Origin: Gammaproteobacteria bacterium
GTDB lineage: Bacteria > Pseudomonadota > Gammaproteobacteria > Pseudomonadales > Azotimanducaceae
Assembly: GCA_030430515.1 (NCBI GenBank)
Contig: JAUIKX010000082.1
Span: 1-12,437 of the forward strand
Reading direction: 5' to 3'
Length of the DNA stretch: 12,437 nt
Part shown: positions 1-6,397 of the stretch, one piece after another
Numbering within the stretch: position 1 is the stretch's first letter
Layout of the letters: each line of letters starts with the position of its first letter
Made by a program: the position numbers and the translations under genes
Notes under the pieces: model-generated
What the model was told of the DNA's origin: nothing
Database searches by the model: none
What the model saw: the letters and a program-made list of their open reading frames with translations, nothing else

Positions 1-183
1 CACCTCCTGGTTCTCACCGAGGCCGATCGTCACGTCGTTCGCAGGCGTGGACAGCTCGGCCCAACCTGCCTCATCCGCACGGAACTGCACTTCAAACCCC
101 AGCATCTCCCTGAACCAGGCAATCGAGGCGTCGAGGTCGCGCACCGAAGACGCCAAAGTGATGTCTCCCTTAAACTTCGGCAT
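1..183 (-). CDS. VOC (glyoxalase/bleomycin-resistance fold) protein, 3' part outside the window
   Basis: The first 61 codons of a left-reading gene are present; the rest lies beyond the left edge. The N-terminus shows the classic first beta-alpha-beta unit of a vicinal-oxygen-chelate module: a strand (DITLASSVRDLDAS), a helix (IAWFREMLGF), then strands (EVQFRADEAGWAELST). At the place where many metal-dependent VOC enzymes carry the first His ligand, this protein has Thr/Leu (ITLAS), so it may be a non-metal binding or resistance-type member; the rest would be needed to tell. The start ATG at 181-183 is preceded by a purine-rich ribosome site (AGGGGGG on the minus strand). It is divergent from the HxlR-type gene, a common arrangement for a regulator and its target. 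The substrate cannot be inferred. Confidence 0.85.
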   Translation of the reverse strand, partial: MPKFKGDITLASSVRDLDASIAWFREMLGFEVQFRADEAGWAELSTPANDVTIGLGENQEV

Positions 184-205
184 GGGCTGCCCCCCTATGT
201 AAATA

Positions 206-228
206 TATAATGGTACTAAAAGTATACT
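206..228. promoter_or_regulatory. Divergent promoter with candidate HxlR-type operator
   Basis: The 63-bp gap between the divergent VOC and HxlR-type genes is strikingly AT-rich against the surrounding GC-rich DNA. It contains TATAAT (206-211) and TATACT (223-228), both usable as -10 hexamers; the second is itself palindromic and can serve either strand. Between them is the perfect dyad TACT-AAA-AGTA (214-224). Characterised HxlR-family regulators such as Bacillus YodB bind dyads of TACT...AGTA type, so this is a reasonable autoregulatory operator. No clear -35 boxes are visible. The dyad is seen in the sequence; its function is inferred. Confidence 0.5.
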
Positions 229-246
229 AGGCCTCGGGTACGGTCA

Positions 247-783
247 ATGACATCGCCATTCGAACTGTTTCAGCAGCGGTGGCACGTTAGAACCATGGCG
301 CATCTTCACAGATTTCACGGCGCCCGGTTCGTGGCACTCAAACATGCACTCAACGTGCATGCGGATCCTCTCAGCCGCTGCCTCGAGCAGCTGCAGGCGC
401 TTTCCCTCCTACAAAAAAATCCGGGCTACGGTCACCCCCTGCGGCCCGAGTACACACTCACGGAGCGAGGCGCGCGCATCGCTCCGCTGTGCAACGCTTT
501 CGAATCCTGTGTTGCGCGCCTGGAGGCAGCTGATGCGGTCTACCGCAAGTGGAGCGTACCCGTGCTCGTGCAGCTGAATACACGGGCCATGGGTTTTTCG
601 GAACTTCGCCAAACGCTGGCGCTCACACCCCGGGCGCTGAGCCAGGGGCTCGACAGGCTGGTTCGCGCAGAGCTTGTACTCGTAGAGACCGGTTACAAAC
701 CGACAGCCTTCGGGGCAGAGATCGCACACAGGGCCATCGAGGTCGGCGATGCCTGGTCTTCCAGCGAGAAGGCCAGTCACTAA
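247..783 (+). CDS. Transcriptional regulator with two HxlR-like winged-helix domains
   Basis: This 178-residue protein probably controls itself and the divergent VOC gene. Residues about 10-85 resemble an HxlR domain: RW near the start, RFVALKHAL, a recognition-type helix around 40-56, and a wing ending in YTLTERGARI. Residues about 100-165 look like a second, more diverged copy: KWSVPVLVQL, GFSELRQTLALTPRALSQGL, and a wing ending near PTAFGAEI. Usual HxlR proteins have one such domain of about 110 residues and bind DNA as dimers, so this may act as an internal pseudo-dimer. Several HxlR proteins sense reactive electrophiles or oxidants through Cys; Cys45, Cys82 and Cys88 are available, but none is in the usual N-terminal position. 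The ATG at 247 has no strong Shine-Dalgarno sequence. The gene converges on the sigma-factor gene, leaving 7 bp. Confidence 0.85.
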   Translation: MTSPFELFQQRWHVRTMAHLHRFHGARFVALKHALNVHADPLSRCLEQLQALSLLQKNPGYGHPLRPEYTLTERGARIAPLCNAFESCVARLEAADAVYRKWSVPVLVQLNTRAMGFSELRQTLALTPRALSQGLDRLVRAELVLVETGYKPTAFGAEIAHRAIEVGDAWSSSEKASH

Positions 784-790
784 CAAACCA

Positions 791-1609
791 TCAGAAAAAC
801 GCCGCGAGCTTTTCCGGATTGCGCATGACAAACACCTGGCGAATCAGGCCGTCCTGCGCCGTGATCTGCATGACAGAGTGCACGCGGCCGTTCTGCCGCA
901 CCACCTGCAGCACGCCGCCTCCAGCGCGCACTCTTTCTATCTCGATGCCGCCTTCCGCCAGCGCTTTCTTCACGAGGTGCATGGTTACCTGAGCGATGCG
1001 CGCGGGCTCCACAACCGGAATGCGCGCAGCACTTACCACACCACCACCATCGGTGTAGGCCACAGCCTGGGGATGCAGCAGGCTGACAAGCTGTGCAACG
1101 TCGTCTTCGGCAATCGCCAACAGCAGGCGGTCGATGAGGCTGCTCTGCTCTTCCACCGGCGTATGCACGGCGGGCTCAGCAGCCAGACGTTTCCGCGCAC
1201 GACGCAGCCGCTGACGCGCGGCCTCTTCGGACACACCCAGCGTCTCACCGATATCGGCAAACGACAGGTCGAACCCTTCACGCAGCACGAACGCCACCCG
1301 CTCGGCCGGCGTCAACCGGTCGAGCATCGCCATGAATGCAAAGCTCAGGTTTTCCGCCAGCTCCGGGGTCGATGAGGCGTCGGGCACCGGCTCCGGCAGC
1401 CACGGGCCCTCGTAAGCACGACGCTCGATTTTCGCCCGCCGGAGGCGATCCACGGCAAGGTTGGCGACCACACGAAAGAGCCAGGCGTCCACATTGTCAG
1501 GTTCGGTGGCGCGGCTGTGCAGACGCAGGTAAGCGTCCTGAACGACGTCCTCCGCTTCTGCTCTCGTGCCAAGCATACGAAACGCCAGCGCTTCCAGCCT
1601 CGCCCTCAT
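791..1609 (-). CDS. ECF41-type RNA polymerase sigma factor with fused SnoaL-like domain
   Basis: This 272-residue group-4 sigma-70 family factor directs RNA polymerase to a small regulon. Region 2 spans about residues 5-65 (AFRMLGTRAEAEDVVQDAYL, then DAWLFRVVANLAVDRLRR). Region 4 spans about 92-142, with the helix-turn-helix LSFADIGETLGVSEEAARQRL. A C-terminal SnoaL-like domain follows (about 155-272). All three hallmarks of the ECF41 group are present: WLPEP in the linker (70-74), DGGG (187-190) and NPEKL near the end (264-268). In studied ECF41 factors the C-terminal domain replaces an anti-sigma factor and tunes activity. The start codon directly abuts the TAG stop of the upstream membrane-protein gene, and in-frame extension is impossible, so the two are translationally coupled. 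The N-terminus is a little shorter than usual. The gene ends 7 bp from the convergent regulator gene. Confidence 0.93.
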   Translation of the reverse strand: MRARLEALAFRMLGTRAEAEDVVQDAYLRLHSRATEPDNVDAWLFRVVANLAVDRLRRAKIERRAYEGPWLPEPVPDASSTPELAENLSFAFMAMLDRLTPAERVAFVLREGFDLSFADIGETLGVSEEAARQRLRRARKRLAAEPAVHTPVEEQSSLIDRLLLAIAEDDVAQLVSLLHPQAVAYTDGGGVVSAARIPVVEPARIAQVTMHLVKKALAEGGIEIERVRAGGGVLQVVRQNGRVHSVMQITAQDGLIRQVFVMRNPEKLAAFF

Positions 1610-2245
1610 CTAAAGCTCCAGACCAAAGAGTTCAGCACCCAGCCGGGCAAAATCACTTTCGCGCACCGGGCCCACATCGAAAAAGGCGCCGCCTAACCCA
1701 GCGAGTGCAAGCACCGTCAGTATGCCAGCGACTCCGGTCACGGCGCGAAGTGCTGGCGTGGAGAGGGTAACCGACAGCCCAATTCGGCGCAGCGACAGCG
1801 CGGAGCCATTCAGACCGTGATACAGCCCGGCCATCGCCAGCAGAAAATAGTACGGGTAGAAGTAGTAGGGCACGTAGTCAATCGAGAAGGCCAGGCCCTC
1901 GAAGCGAGGATACACGCCGTAGAAAAACGACGGCCCGCGCACCGCCGCGACGTGACCCACGATGAACAGCAAGAGAAACACTGCCGAGTATCGGCGCCAG
2001 CGCGCGCGGCTGTTGAGCTGACGTTTCGGCTCCCCCACCCAGCGCATGATGCCGATGACCGCGTGCACCGCGCCGCTGGCAAGCAGCAGCACCTCGAGCG
2101 GCGGAAACTGATACACACCGCGCAGCATACTCTGCGTATCGTCAAAGAGCCCTGGGCCCAGAGCGGCAAGCCAAATGTTGAGCAGATGCGCGAGCACGAA
2201 GAGTGCGAATGCCAGTCCGGTGACTGCCTGAAGTGATTTCAACAT
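1610..2245 (-). CDS. Five-helix membrane protein with four membrane histidines (cytochrome b, SdhC/FrdC-like)
   Basis: The 211-residue integral membrane protein has predicted helices at about 5-27, 48-68, 86-104, 128-146 and 165-188. One His sits in each of the first four helices: H20 (LAHLLN), H61 (AVHAVIG), H98 (VGHVAA) and H143 (LYHGLNG). This layout resembles the membrane anchors of succinate dehydrogenase and fumarate reductase, in which such His residues ligate haem b. No flavoprotein or iron-sulfur subunit is nearby, so it may be a stand-alone redox or quinone-interacting protein. That function is inferred, not shown. It is the first gene of an operon with the ECF41 sigma factor, whose usual partner is a small soluble oxidoreductase-like protein. 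ATG at 2243-2245 is chosen; an in-frame TTG nine bases earlier is possible but sits too close to the GAGA ribosome site. Confidence 0.75.
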   Translation of the reverse strand: MLKSLQAVTGLAFALFVLAHLLNIWLAALGPGLFDDTQSMLRGVYQFPPLEVLLLASGAVHAVIGIMRWVGEPKRQLNSRARWRRYSAVFLLLFIVGHVAAVRGPSFFYGVYPRFEGLAFSIDYVPYYFYPYYFLLAMAGLYHGLNGSALSLRRIGLSVTLSTPALRAVTGVAGILTVLALAGLGGAFFDVGPVRESDFARLGAELFGLEL

Positions 2246-2277
2246 GGGGATCAATCTCGATTGGAACTCACCCTATA

Positions 2278-2304
2278 GACGAGCCAGCCTTTCGAAACGT
2301 GACA
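2278..2304 (-). promoter_or_regulatory. ECF41-type promoter of the membrane protein / sigma operon
   Basis: On the minus strand TGTCACG (2304 to 2298) is followed by exactly 16 bases and then CGTC (2281 to 2278). The published ECF41 promoter is TGTCACA-N16-CGTC, so one of eleven specified bases differs. Transcription would start around 2270-2272, giving a leader of about 25 bases before the ATG at 2245. The sigma factor encoded as the second gene of this operon is therefore predicted to activate its own operon. Motif and spacing are read directly; the consensus is from memory of the ECF41 literature. Confidence 0.82.
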
Positions 2305-2326
2305 TTAGGTCATAAGTTATTCTTTC

Positions 2327-2342
2327 TGCCCTATATCGGGCA
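2327..2342. repeat. Inverted repeat TGCCC-TATATC-GGGCA in the divergent promoter region
   Basis: TGCCC and GGGCA flank six AT-rich bases (inner ATAT is also palindromic), giving a 16-bp near-perfect dyad upstream of the 90-residue gene and of glmS. It lies 23 bp upstream of the ECF41 -35 element and about 30 bp before a possible -10 hexamer (TATCAT, 2371-2376) for the right-reading operon. It could be an operator, but no regulator can be assigned. Confidence 0.35.
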
Positions 2343-2345
2343 TAT

Positions 2346-2376
2346 TTGTCGAAATAATAACCAAACTACCTATCAT
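2346..2376 (+). promoter_or_regulatory. Possible promoter for the small gene and glmS
   Basis: TATCAT (2371-2376) is a fair -10 hexamer, with a weak -35-like TTGTCG (2346-2351) at a long spacing of 19 bp. The start point would fall at or next to the ATG at 2383, which lacks any Shine-Dalgarno sequence, so the first message could be leaderless. This is a weak prediction. Confidence 0.3.
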
Positions 2377-2382
2377 TCCAGC

Positions 2383-2655
2383 ATGAACGACGCTGTAGAC
2401 CCCGATCTGATCGCTCACCTTCATCGCTCCACCGGACTGCCACCGAGCCAATGCCGGCGCCTGGCACTGGACGTTCTGGCGCAGCACATGGAGACGGTCG
2501 ACGCTTTCGTCCGCCGCCGGCACACGGAACTCAAAGCACGCGAAGGCCTCAAGAACGAGCAGATCTACGTGCGGCTGGCGACCGAAGTCGGCCTGCGACC
2601 ATTCGCTGCAGCACCCCTCACCGAGCGGCAGTTGCGCCGCATGATTTACGGATAG
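2383..2655 (+). CDS. Conserved-looking 90-residue protein of unknown function, upstream of glmS
   Basis: I do not recognise a named family. The product is a soluble, charged, mostly helical protein of 90 residues. It has an N-terminal helix-rich half (LIAHLHRSTGLPPSQCRRLA, then QHMETVDAFVRRRHTELKA) and a C-terminal part NEQIYVRLATEV followed by a basic tail (LTERQLRRMIYG) that looks nucleic-acid-binding or structural. There is a single Cys (C24), no signal peptide and no membrane segment. The ATG at 2383 is preferred over an in-frame start at 2233, because the upstream extension (rich in His, Asn and Phe) overlaps the divergent operon's promoter and has different composition. The stop codon overlaps the ribosome site of glmS, only 11 bp before its ATG, so the two genes are almost certainly co-transcribed and coupled. 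Confidence 0.75.
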   Translation: MNDAVDPDLIAHLHRSTGLPPSQCRRLALDVLAQHMETVDAFVRRRHTELKAREGLKNEQIYVRLATEVGLRPFAAAPLTERQLRRMIYG

Positions 2656-2666
2656 GAGAAAACCTC

Positions 2667-4490
2667 ATGTGTGGAATCGTTGGATACACCGGCGCAAAGC
2701 CGGCCATGCCGATACTCATGGCGGGCCTCGGCCAGCTGGAGTACCGAGGCTACGACTCAGCAGGACTGGCACTTCAACGCAGAAAAGACATCGACATCAT
2801 CAGAGCCTGCGGGCGGCTCAGCGAGCTGCGCGATGCGCTGCCAAAACGCAGCGCCGCAAACGCAGGTATAGGACACACCCGCTGGGCCACTCACGGCGAG
2901 CCCAGCGTCAACAACGCCCATCCGCACAGCGATGCGGCAGGGGAGCTGGCGCTGGTGCACAACGGCATCATAGAAAATGCATCAGAACTCAAGGCACACC
3001 TCGCCGGCCTGGGCGTGTCGTTTCATACAGACACGGACAGCGAGGTGCTTGCTGCGCTCATTCATCATGAATATCAGGCCGACCAGGACCTGCTTGCAGC
3101 CACCCGCCGCGCCCTGACGCGCACCGTCGGCACCTGGGGCATTGCCGTCATGCACAAGGACCACAAGGGCGAGATCGTCACCGCCCGCAACGGTAGCCCG
3201 GTCATCATCGGCGTTGGCGAGCACGAAATGTTCCTGGCCTCGGATGCTCAGGCGCTGGTGCCCTACACCCGCCAGGTGATCTATCTGGAAGACGGCGAGC
3301 TGGCCCGCATCACCGCCCGCTCTTATGAGGTGCAGGACCTGCACGCCACCCGCACCGAACGGCTGCCCGCTACCATCGATATCGAAGCCACCCTGGCCAG
3401 CACCGGAGAGCACGCGCACTTCACGCTGAAGGAGATCTACGAACAGCCCGATGCACTCAGACGGCTCATGAGCGGCCGTCTGGACGAGCGTTTCGCCACC
3501 GCACACTTCGGCGGGCTGAACCTCACCCCGAAAGAGCTGCTGGGCTTCAAGCGCATCAAACTCCTTGGTTGCGGCAGCGCACTGATCAGCGCCAGCATCG
3601 GCGCGGCGACCATCGAACGGCTGGCTCGCATCCCTGCCGATGCGGAATCCGCCGCAGAGTTCCGCTACCGAAACCCGATCATCGAAACCGACACGCTTTA
3701 TTTCGCCGTGAGTCAGTCCGGCGAGACATTCGATTCTCTGGCGGCCGTACAGGAGATTCAGCGCAAAGGCGGCACGGTGCTCGGCGTCGTCAATGTCGTC
3801 GGCTCGAGCATCGCCCGACAGTGCGGTGCCGGCATGTACCTGCACGCAGGACCGGAGGTGGCCGTTGTGTCCACCAAAACCTTCGCAAGCACGCTTGCCG
3901 CTTTTACCCTCTTCGCCCTTTACCTTGCACGCATGCGCGATCTGGCCCCCGCGGAAGGCAGCCGGGTCATCGAAGCCCTGCAGGGACTCCCCGACCTCGT
4001 TCAGTCGCTTGTGGAGAAGCATGAAACCTACAAAGGCATCGCTGAAAAGTACGCCGACTTCGATCGCGCCTACTTCGTGGGGCGAGGCGAAGGCTACGGA
4101 CTCGCTCAGGAAGGGGCGCTCAAACTGAAGGAAATCTCCTACATTCATGCCGAGGCCTACCCCGCCAGCGAGCTCAAGCACGGACCACTGGCGCTGATCG
4201 ACCCGCAAACACCGACCTTTGCCGTTGTGCCGGACGACGATCTGCTGTCGAAAAACCGCTCGACGCTGGCGGAAATCAGAACCCGCAAGGGGCCGGTCAT
4301 CGCCATCTGCCACGAAGGCACGCTCAGCGACGAAGCAGACGACATCATCGAGGTACCCCGCAGCCACCCGGCGACCGACCCCATCGCTTTGCTCATCCCG
4401 CTGCAGTTCATCGCCTACTATGCGGCGCTCGCCCGGGGTTGCGATGTAGACAAACCGAGAAATCTGGCCAAGAGCGTGACCGTGGAATAG
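2667..4490 (+). CDS. glmS: Glutamine-fructose-6-phosphate aminotransferase (isomerizing)
   Basis: GlmS makes glucosamine-6-phosphate from fructose-6-phosphate and glutamine in the cytoplasm, the first committed step towards UDP-GlcNAc, peptidoglycan and lipopolysaccharide. At 607 residues it matches the usual length. The N-terminal class-II amidotransferase domain (2 to about 235) has the catalytic Cys2 directly after Met, RWATHG (73-78), HNGIIEN (98-104) and TDTDSE (121-126). Two SIS domains follow (about 285-425 and 455-590). They carry SQSGET (349-354), STKTFAS, the isomerase Lys/Glu pair in LKLKEIS, His505 in ELKHGP, and the C-terminal Lys602 in NLAKSVTVE. The sugar-phosphate loop usually written CGTS reads CGSA here (302-305), a mild change. 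The ribosome site AGGAGA is ideal. No glmS ribozyme is present upstream: only 11 bp separate it from the previous gene. Confidence 0.98.
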   Translation: MCGIVGYTGAKPAMPILMAGLGQLEYRGYDSAGLALQRRKDIDIIRACGRLSELRDALPKRSAANAGIGHTRWATHGEPSVNNAHPHSDAAGELALVHNGIIENASELKAHLAGLGVSFHTDTDSEVLAALIHHEYQADQDLLAATRRALTRTVGTWGIAVMHKDHKGEIVTARNGSPVIIGVGEHEMFLASDAQALVPYTRQVIYLEDGELARITARSYEVQDLHATRTERLPATIDIEATLASTGEHAHFTLKEIYEQPDALRRLMSGRLDERFATAHFGGLNLTPKELLGFKRIKLLGCGSALISASIGAATIERLARIPADAESAAEFRYRNPIIETDTLYFAVSQSGETFDSLAAVQEIQRKGGTVLGVVNVVGSSIARQCGAGMYLHAGPEVAVVSTKTFASTLAAFTLFALYLARMRDLAPAEGSRVIEALQGLPDLVQSLVEKHETYKGIAEKYADFDRAYFVGRGEGYGLAQEGALKLKEISYIHAEAYPASELKHGPLALIDPQTPTFAVVPDDDLLSKNRSTLAEIRTRKGPVIAICHEGTLSDEADDIIEVPRSHPATDPIALLIPLQFIAYYAALARGCDVDKPRNLAKSVTVE

Positions 4491-4507
4491 CCATCAACCC
4501 CCTCCAG

Positions 4508-4981
4508 GTGCGGTACCATAGGCAGATCGCTCAAACCGGAAGAAACAAGCTGCCAGACAAAGAACACGGCCTGCTGCGTACCCTCGTTCACGCCACCTAC
4601 TGGCTGGACGACGGCCTCCAGGCGCATATGAAAAAGCACACCGGATTATCGCTGCCACGCGCCCAGTCCATGGCAATGATCTATCTCACCGAAGGGGTCG
4701 ACCGCCCCTCTGACCTTGCGCAGAAACTTCAGGTATCAAAACAGGCGGCACAGCAGATGATCAAGGGGCTGCAGGCCAAGGGCATTGTGGTGCTCAGGCC
4801 TGACCCGAACAACGGCCGGCAGAAGTTCGTCGAATTTACAGACACCGGCCGGGAACTCGGCCGCGTGGCACGGGAAGGGTTGTATGCCCTGGAGAAGGAA
4901 CTCGCCCAGCGCATCGGGCCGCAGAACGTAAGCAATCTGCGCGCGGCCCTCAGCGCTGAATGGGGCGAGCCACCAGGTTAG
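4508..4981 (+). CDS. MarR-family winged-helix transcriptional regulator
   Basis: With the GTG at 4508 the protein has 157 residues. It shows a MarR-like layout: N-terminal dimerisation helix (LLRTLVHATYWLDDGLQAHM), a helix-turn-helix at about 67-91 (PSDLAQKLQVSKQAAQQMIK), then the wing RPDPNNGRQKFVEFTDTG and a C-terminal dimerisation helix. MarR proteins are usually repressors released by small aromatic ligands. The start is uncertain. GTG at 4508 has little ribosome site; a CTG at 4550 has GGAAGA six bases upstream; an ATG at 4439 would overlap glmS by 52 bp. All give the full domain. The gene is 17 bp downstream of glmS and its stop overlaps that of the convergent VOC gene by four bases. 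No adjacent divergent target is visible; the RND operon about 1.6 kb away is one possible target, unproven. Confidence 0.85.
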   Translation: MRYHRQIAQTGRNKLPDKEHGLLRTLVHATYWLDDGLQAHMKKHTGLSLPRAQSMAMIYLTEGVDRPSDLAQKLQVSKQAAQQMIKGLQAKGIVVLRPDPNNGRQKFVEFTDTGRELGRVAREGLYALEKELAQRIGPQNVSNLRAALSAEWGEPPG

Positions 4982-5562
4982 GCAGTTTCCATACCGGTAA
5001 CCGGCTGACCGTTGGCCTTGATGCCTTTTTCGTTGACCGGCAGATCGACGTTCGGCAGGCCCGGCTGCAGCGTTGCGCAGAACTCGAGCATTACACCGTC
5101 CGGGTCGAAGAAGTAGAACGACTGCAGCCAGGTTTTCTCGCTGGCTTCCTGCGCGGTACGCGCCTCCTCGCCGGTAACGACGTCATCATGATTGACCACC
5201 GGAGAGCAATCGACCCCCTTGGCGACGAGATCTTCCCGGTACTGGTGGATCCTGTCCTTATCGACATTGAACGCGACGTGATTCATGGAACCGTGTGCTG
5301 ACGAAATGGTCGGCCCCTGACGACCAACGATGTTGCCCGCGGAAGCGACACCGGGCTGGGCCTCTGGCGCATCACGAAACCAGAAGAAAGCAAGCTCGCT
5401 GCCGTTACCCATATCGAAGAAAAAGTGCTGGCCGTAGCCCTCCAGATCGAAACCTTTGGTCAGCCGCATACCAAGCTTGTTGGTGTAAAAGTCCACGGTT
5501 TTCTCCATGTCCTTGCAGACCAGCGCCAGGTGGTGCACACCGTTGATTTCAAAATTGCTCAT
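4978..5562 (-). CDS. VOC-family metalloenzyme (glyoxalase/dioxygenase-like)
   Basis: The 194-residue soluble protein has two beta-alpha-beta-beta-beta modules forming one VOC metal site. The first module (7-62) begins VHHLALVCKDMEKTVDFYTN; the second starts near 92 (SMNHVAFNVD) and ends with FFDPDGVMLEFC. Candidate metal ligands are His11 (or His10), His95 and Glu160, the arrangement seen in glyoxalase I and extradiol dioxygenases. A roughly 30-residue C-terminal tail follows the fold. Its length and central insertion resemble dioxygenase-like VOC proteins more than fosfomycin-resistance enzymes; the substrate is unknown. It is the last gene of a three-gene operon: its ATG overlaps the TGA of the small membrane protein (ATGA), and an AGAGGT ribosome site precedes it. 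Its stop overlaps that of the convergent MarR gene by four bases. Confidence 0.88.
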   Translation of the reverse strand: MSNFEINGVHHLALVCKDMEKTVDFYTNKLGMRLTKGFDLEGYGQHFFFDMGNGSELAFFWFRDAPEAQPGVASAGNIVGRQGPTISSAHGSMNHVAFNVDKDRIHQYREDLVAKGVDCSPVVNHDDVVTGEEARTAQEASEKTWLQSFYFFDPDGVMLEFCATLQPGLPNVDLPVNEKGIKANGQPVTGMETA

Positions 5563-5852
5563 GGTTGTACCTCTCGAGGTTCAGAAGATGTATCAAGTCG
5601 TGCAAGACTGAGAATGCGACGCCTCGCGTTCCAGCCGAAAAAGGCGCCACACGCCAGCGCGACACCCATGGAAGTCAAAGAGAATGGCGCCTGGTTCGCG
5701 CCCCACATCAGCCGCAGCAGCTCGTACGCAGGATATACCGCGAAGACGATGACCGCGCCCAACGCCAGCGCTGTCATATTGATTTTGCGATCGCTTACTT
5801 CGAACGGCCGGGCTGCCCGGGCATCACCCGGCGGGATCAACGGATGTTCCAT
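5559..5852 (-). CDS. Small two-helix membrane protein of unknown function
   Basis: The 97-residue protein has a short cytoplasm-like, Pro- and charge-rich N-terminus (1-24), two hydrophobic helices (about 25-46 and 58-74) and a basic segment right after the second helix (NARRRILSLAR) before a polar tail. The positive-inside rule suggests that both termini are cytoplasmic. There is no recognisable catalytic motif. It follows the HemJ-like gene by 9 bp, with a strong GAGGAGG ribosome site, and its stop overlaps the next start (ATGA). This tight packing between a putative haem-binding membrane protein and a VOC enzyme suggests a shared task, perhaps as a membrane subunit or assembly partner; that is inference only. 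Confidence 0.8.
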   Translation of the reverse strand: MEHPLIPPGDARAARPFEVSDRKINMTALALGAVIVFAVYPAYELLRLMWGANQAPFSLTSMGVALACGAFFGWNARRRILSLARLDTSSEPREVQP

Positions 5853-5861
5853 GATGCCTCC

Positions 5862-6389
5862 TCAGAATGGTTTGACCACGACCAGATAGATCACATAGGG
5901 AATGGTGAGCACGACGATCGGCGACGAGACGATGAGGAACCACCAGTGCGTGTGCATGGCCTCTTCGTACGCTTCGCCGGACTGCCCCGCGGCGCGGATC
6001 TTTTCCTTGTTGCCCCCGAAGTGGGCCAGGTAGTAGTCCATCACTTCGATGGGGATGAAGATCAGCACCACGATCACCAGCTTCATGGCAAACCAGCCGT
6101 GCACCGGCGACCAGCCGCCAGCGATCATGAGCAGCGGCCCGGTGATCAGCAGCATAGGAAATGCCACGTGCTCGAGCCTGGCGCCGTCGTCGAAACGCTC
6201 CATGGCCCAGTTGCGCAGGCGGATGCGATCGATGTCACCCGGGGACTTCATCCACTCCCGGAAGATCGGCACCAGATAGAACCGGTAGGCCACCGAGGTG
6301 CTCATGAACCACATGGCCATGAACACCAGGTGCACGAACTTGATCTGCGCGTAGTAGGGCGCCGTGTACTGCTGAATGACGTCGATCAT
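5862..6389 (-). CDS. HemJ-like four-helix membrane protein, putative haem binding
   Basis: The 175-residue integral membrane protein has helices at about 15-40, 73-92, 97-118 and 149-172. Conserved-looking polar membrane residues are His20 (KFVHLVFMAMWF), His74 (LEHVAFP), His97 and Lys103 (HGWFAMKLVIVV), and His123. The pattern of a helix-1 His plus a Lys in a W-x-x-x-K motif resembles HemJ (UPF0093) protoporphyrinogen oxidase, where a His and a Lys are essential and haem b is bound. However, the protein is more diverged than an orthologue would be, and unrelated four-helix families with similar His patterns exist, so no gene symbol is given. It is first in a three-gene operon. Its promoter places the transcript start almost on the ATG; no Shine-Dalgarno sequence precedes the start. 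Confidence 0.7.
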   Translation of the reverse strand: MIDVIQQYTAPYYAQIKFVHLVFMAMWFMSTSVAYRFYLVPIFREWMKSPGDIDRIRLRNWAMERFDDGARLEHVAFPMLLITGPLLMIAGGWSPVHGWFAMKLVIVVLIFIPIEVMDYYLAHFGGNKEKIRAAGQSGEAYEEAMHTHWWFLIVSSPIVVLTIPYVIYLVVVKPF

Positions 6390-6397
6390 GACGCCAC

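Noticed and set aside
2233..2382. N-terminal extension of the 90-residue protein from an upstream ATG
   Set aside because: It would overlap the divergent gene's start and the ECF41 promoter, and its composition (His, Asn, Phe rich) differs from the rest of the protein.
2656..2666. Possible glmS ribozyme or riboswitch upstream of glmS
   Set aside because: Only 11 bp separate glmS from the preceding gene, so there is no room for such an RNA.
2982..4367. Long open frame (461 codons) on the minus strand opposite glmS
   Set aside because: glmS on the plus strand has full catalytic motifs throughout; the antisense frame has no recognisable domain and is typical of GC-rich DNA mirroring codon bias.
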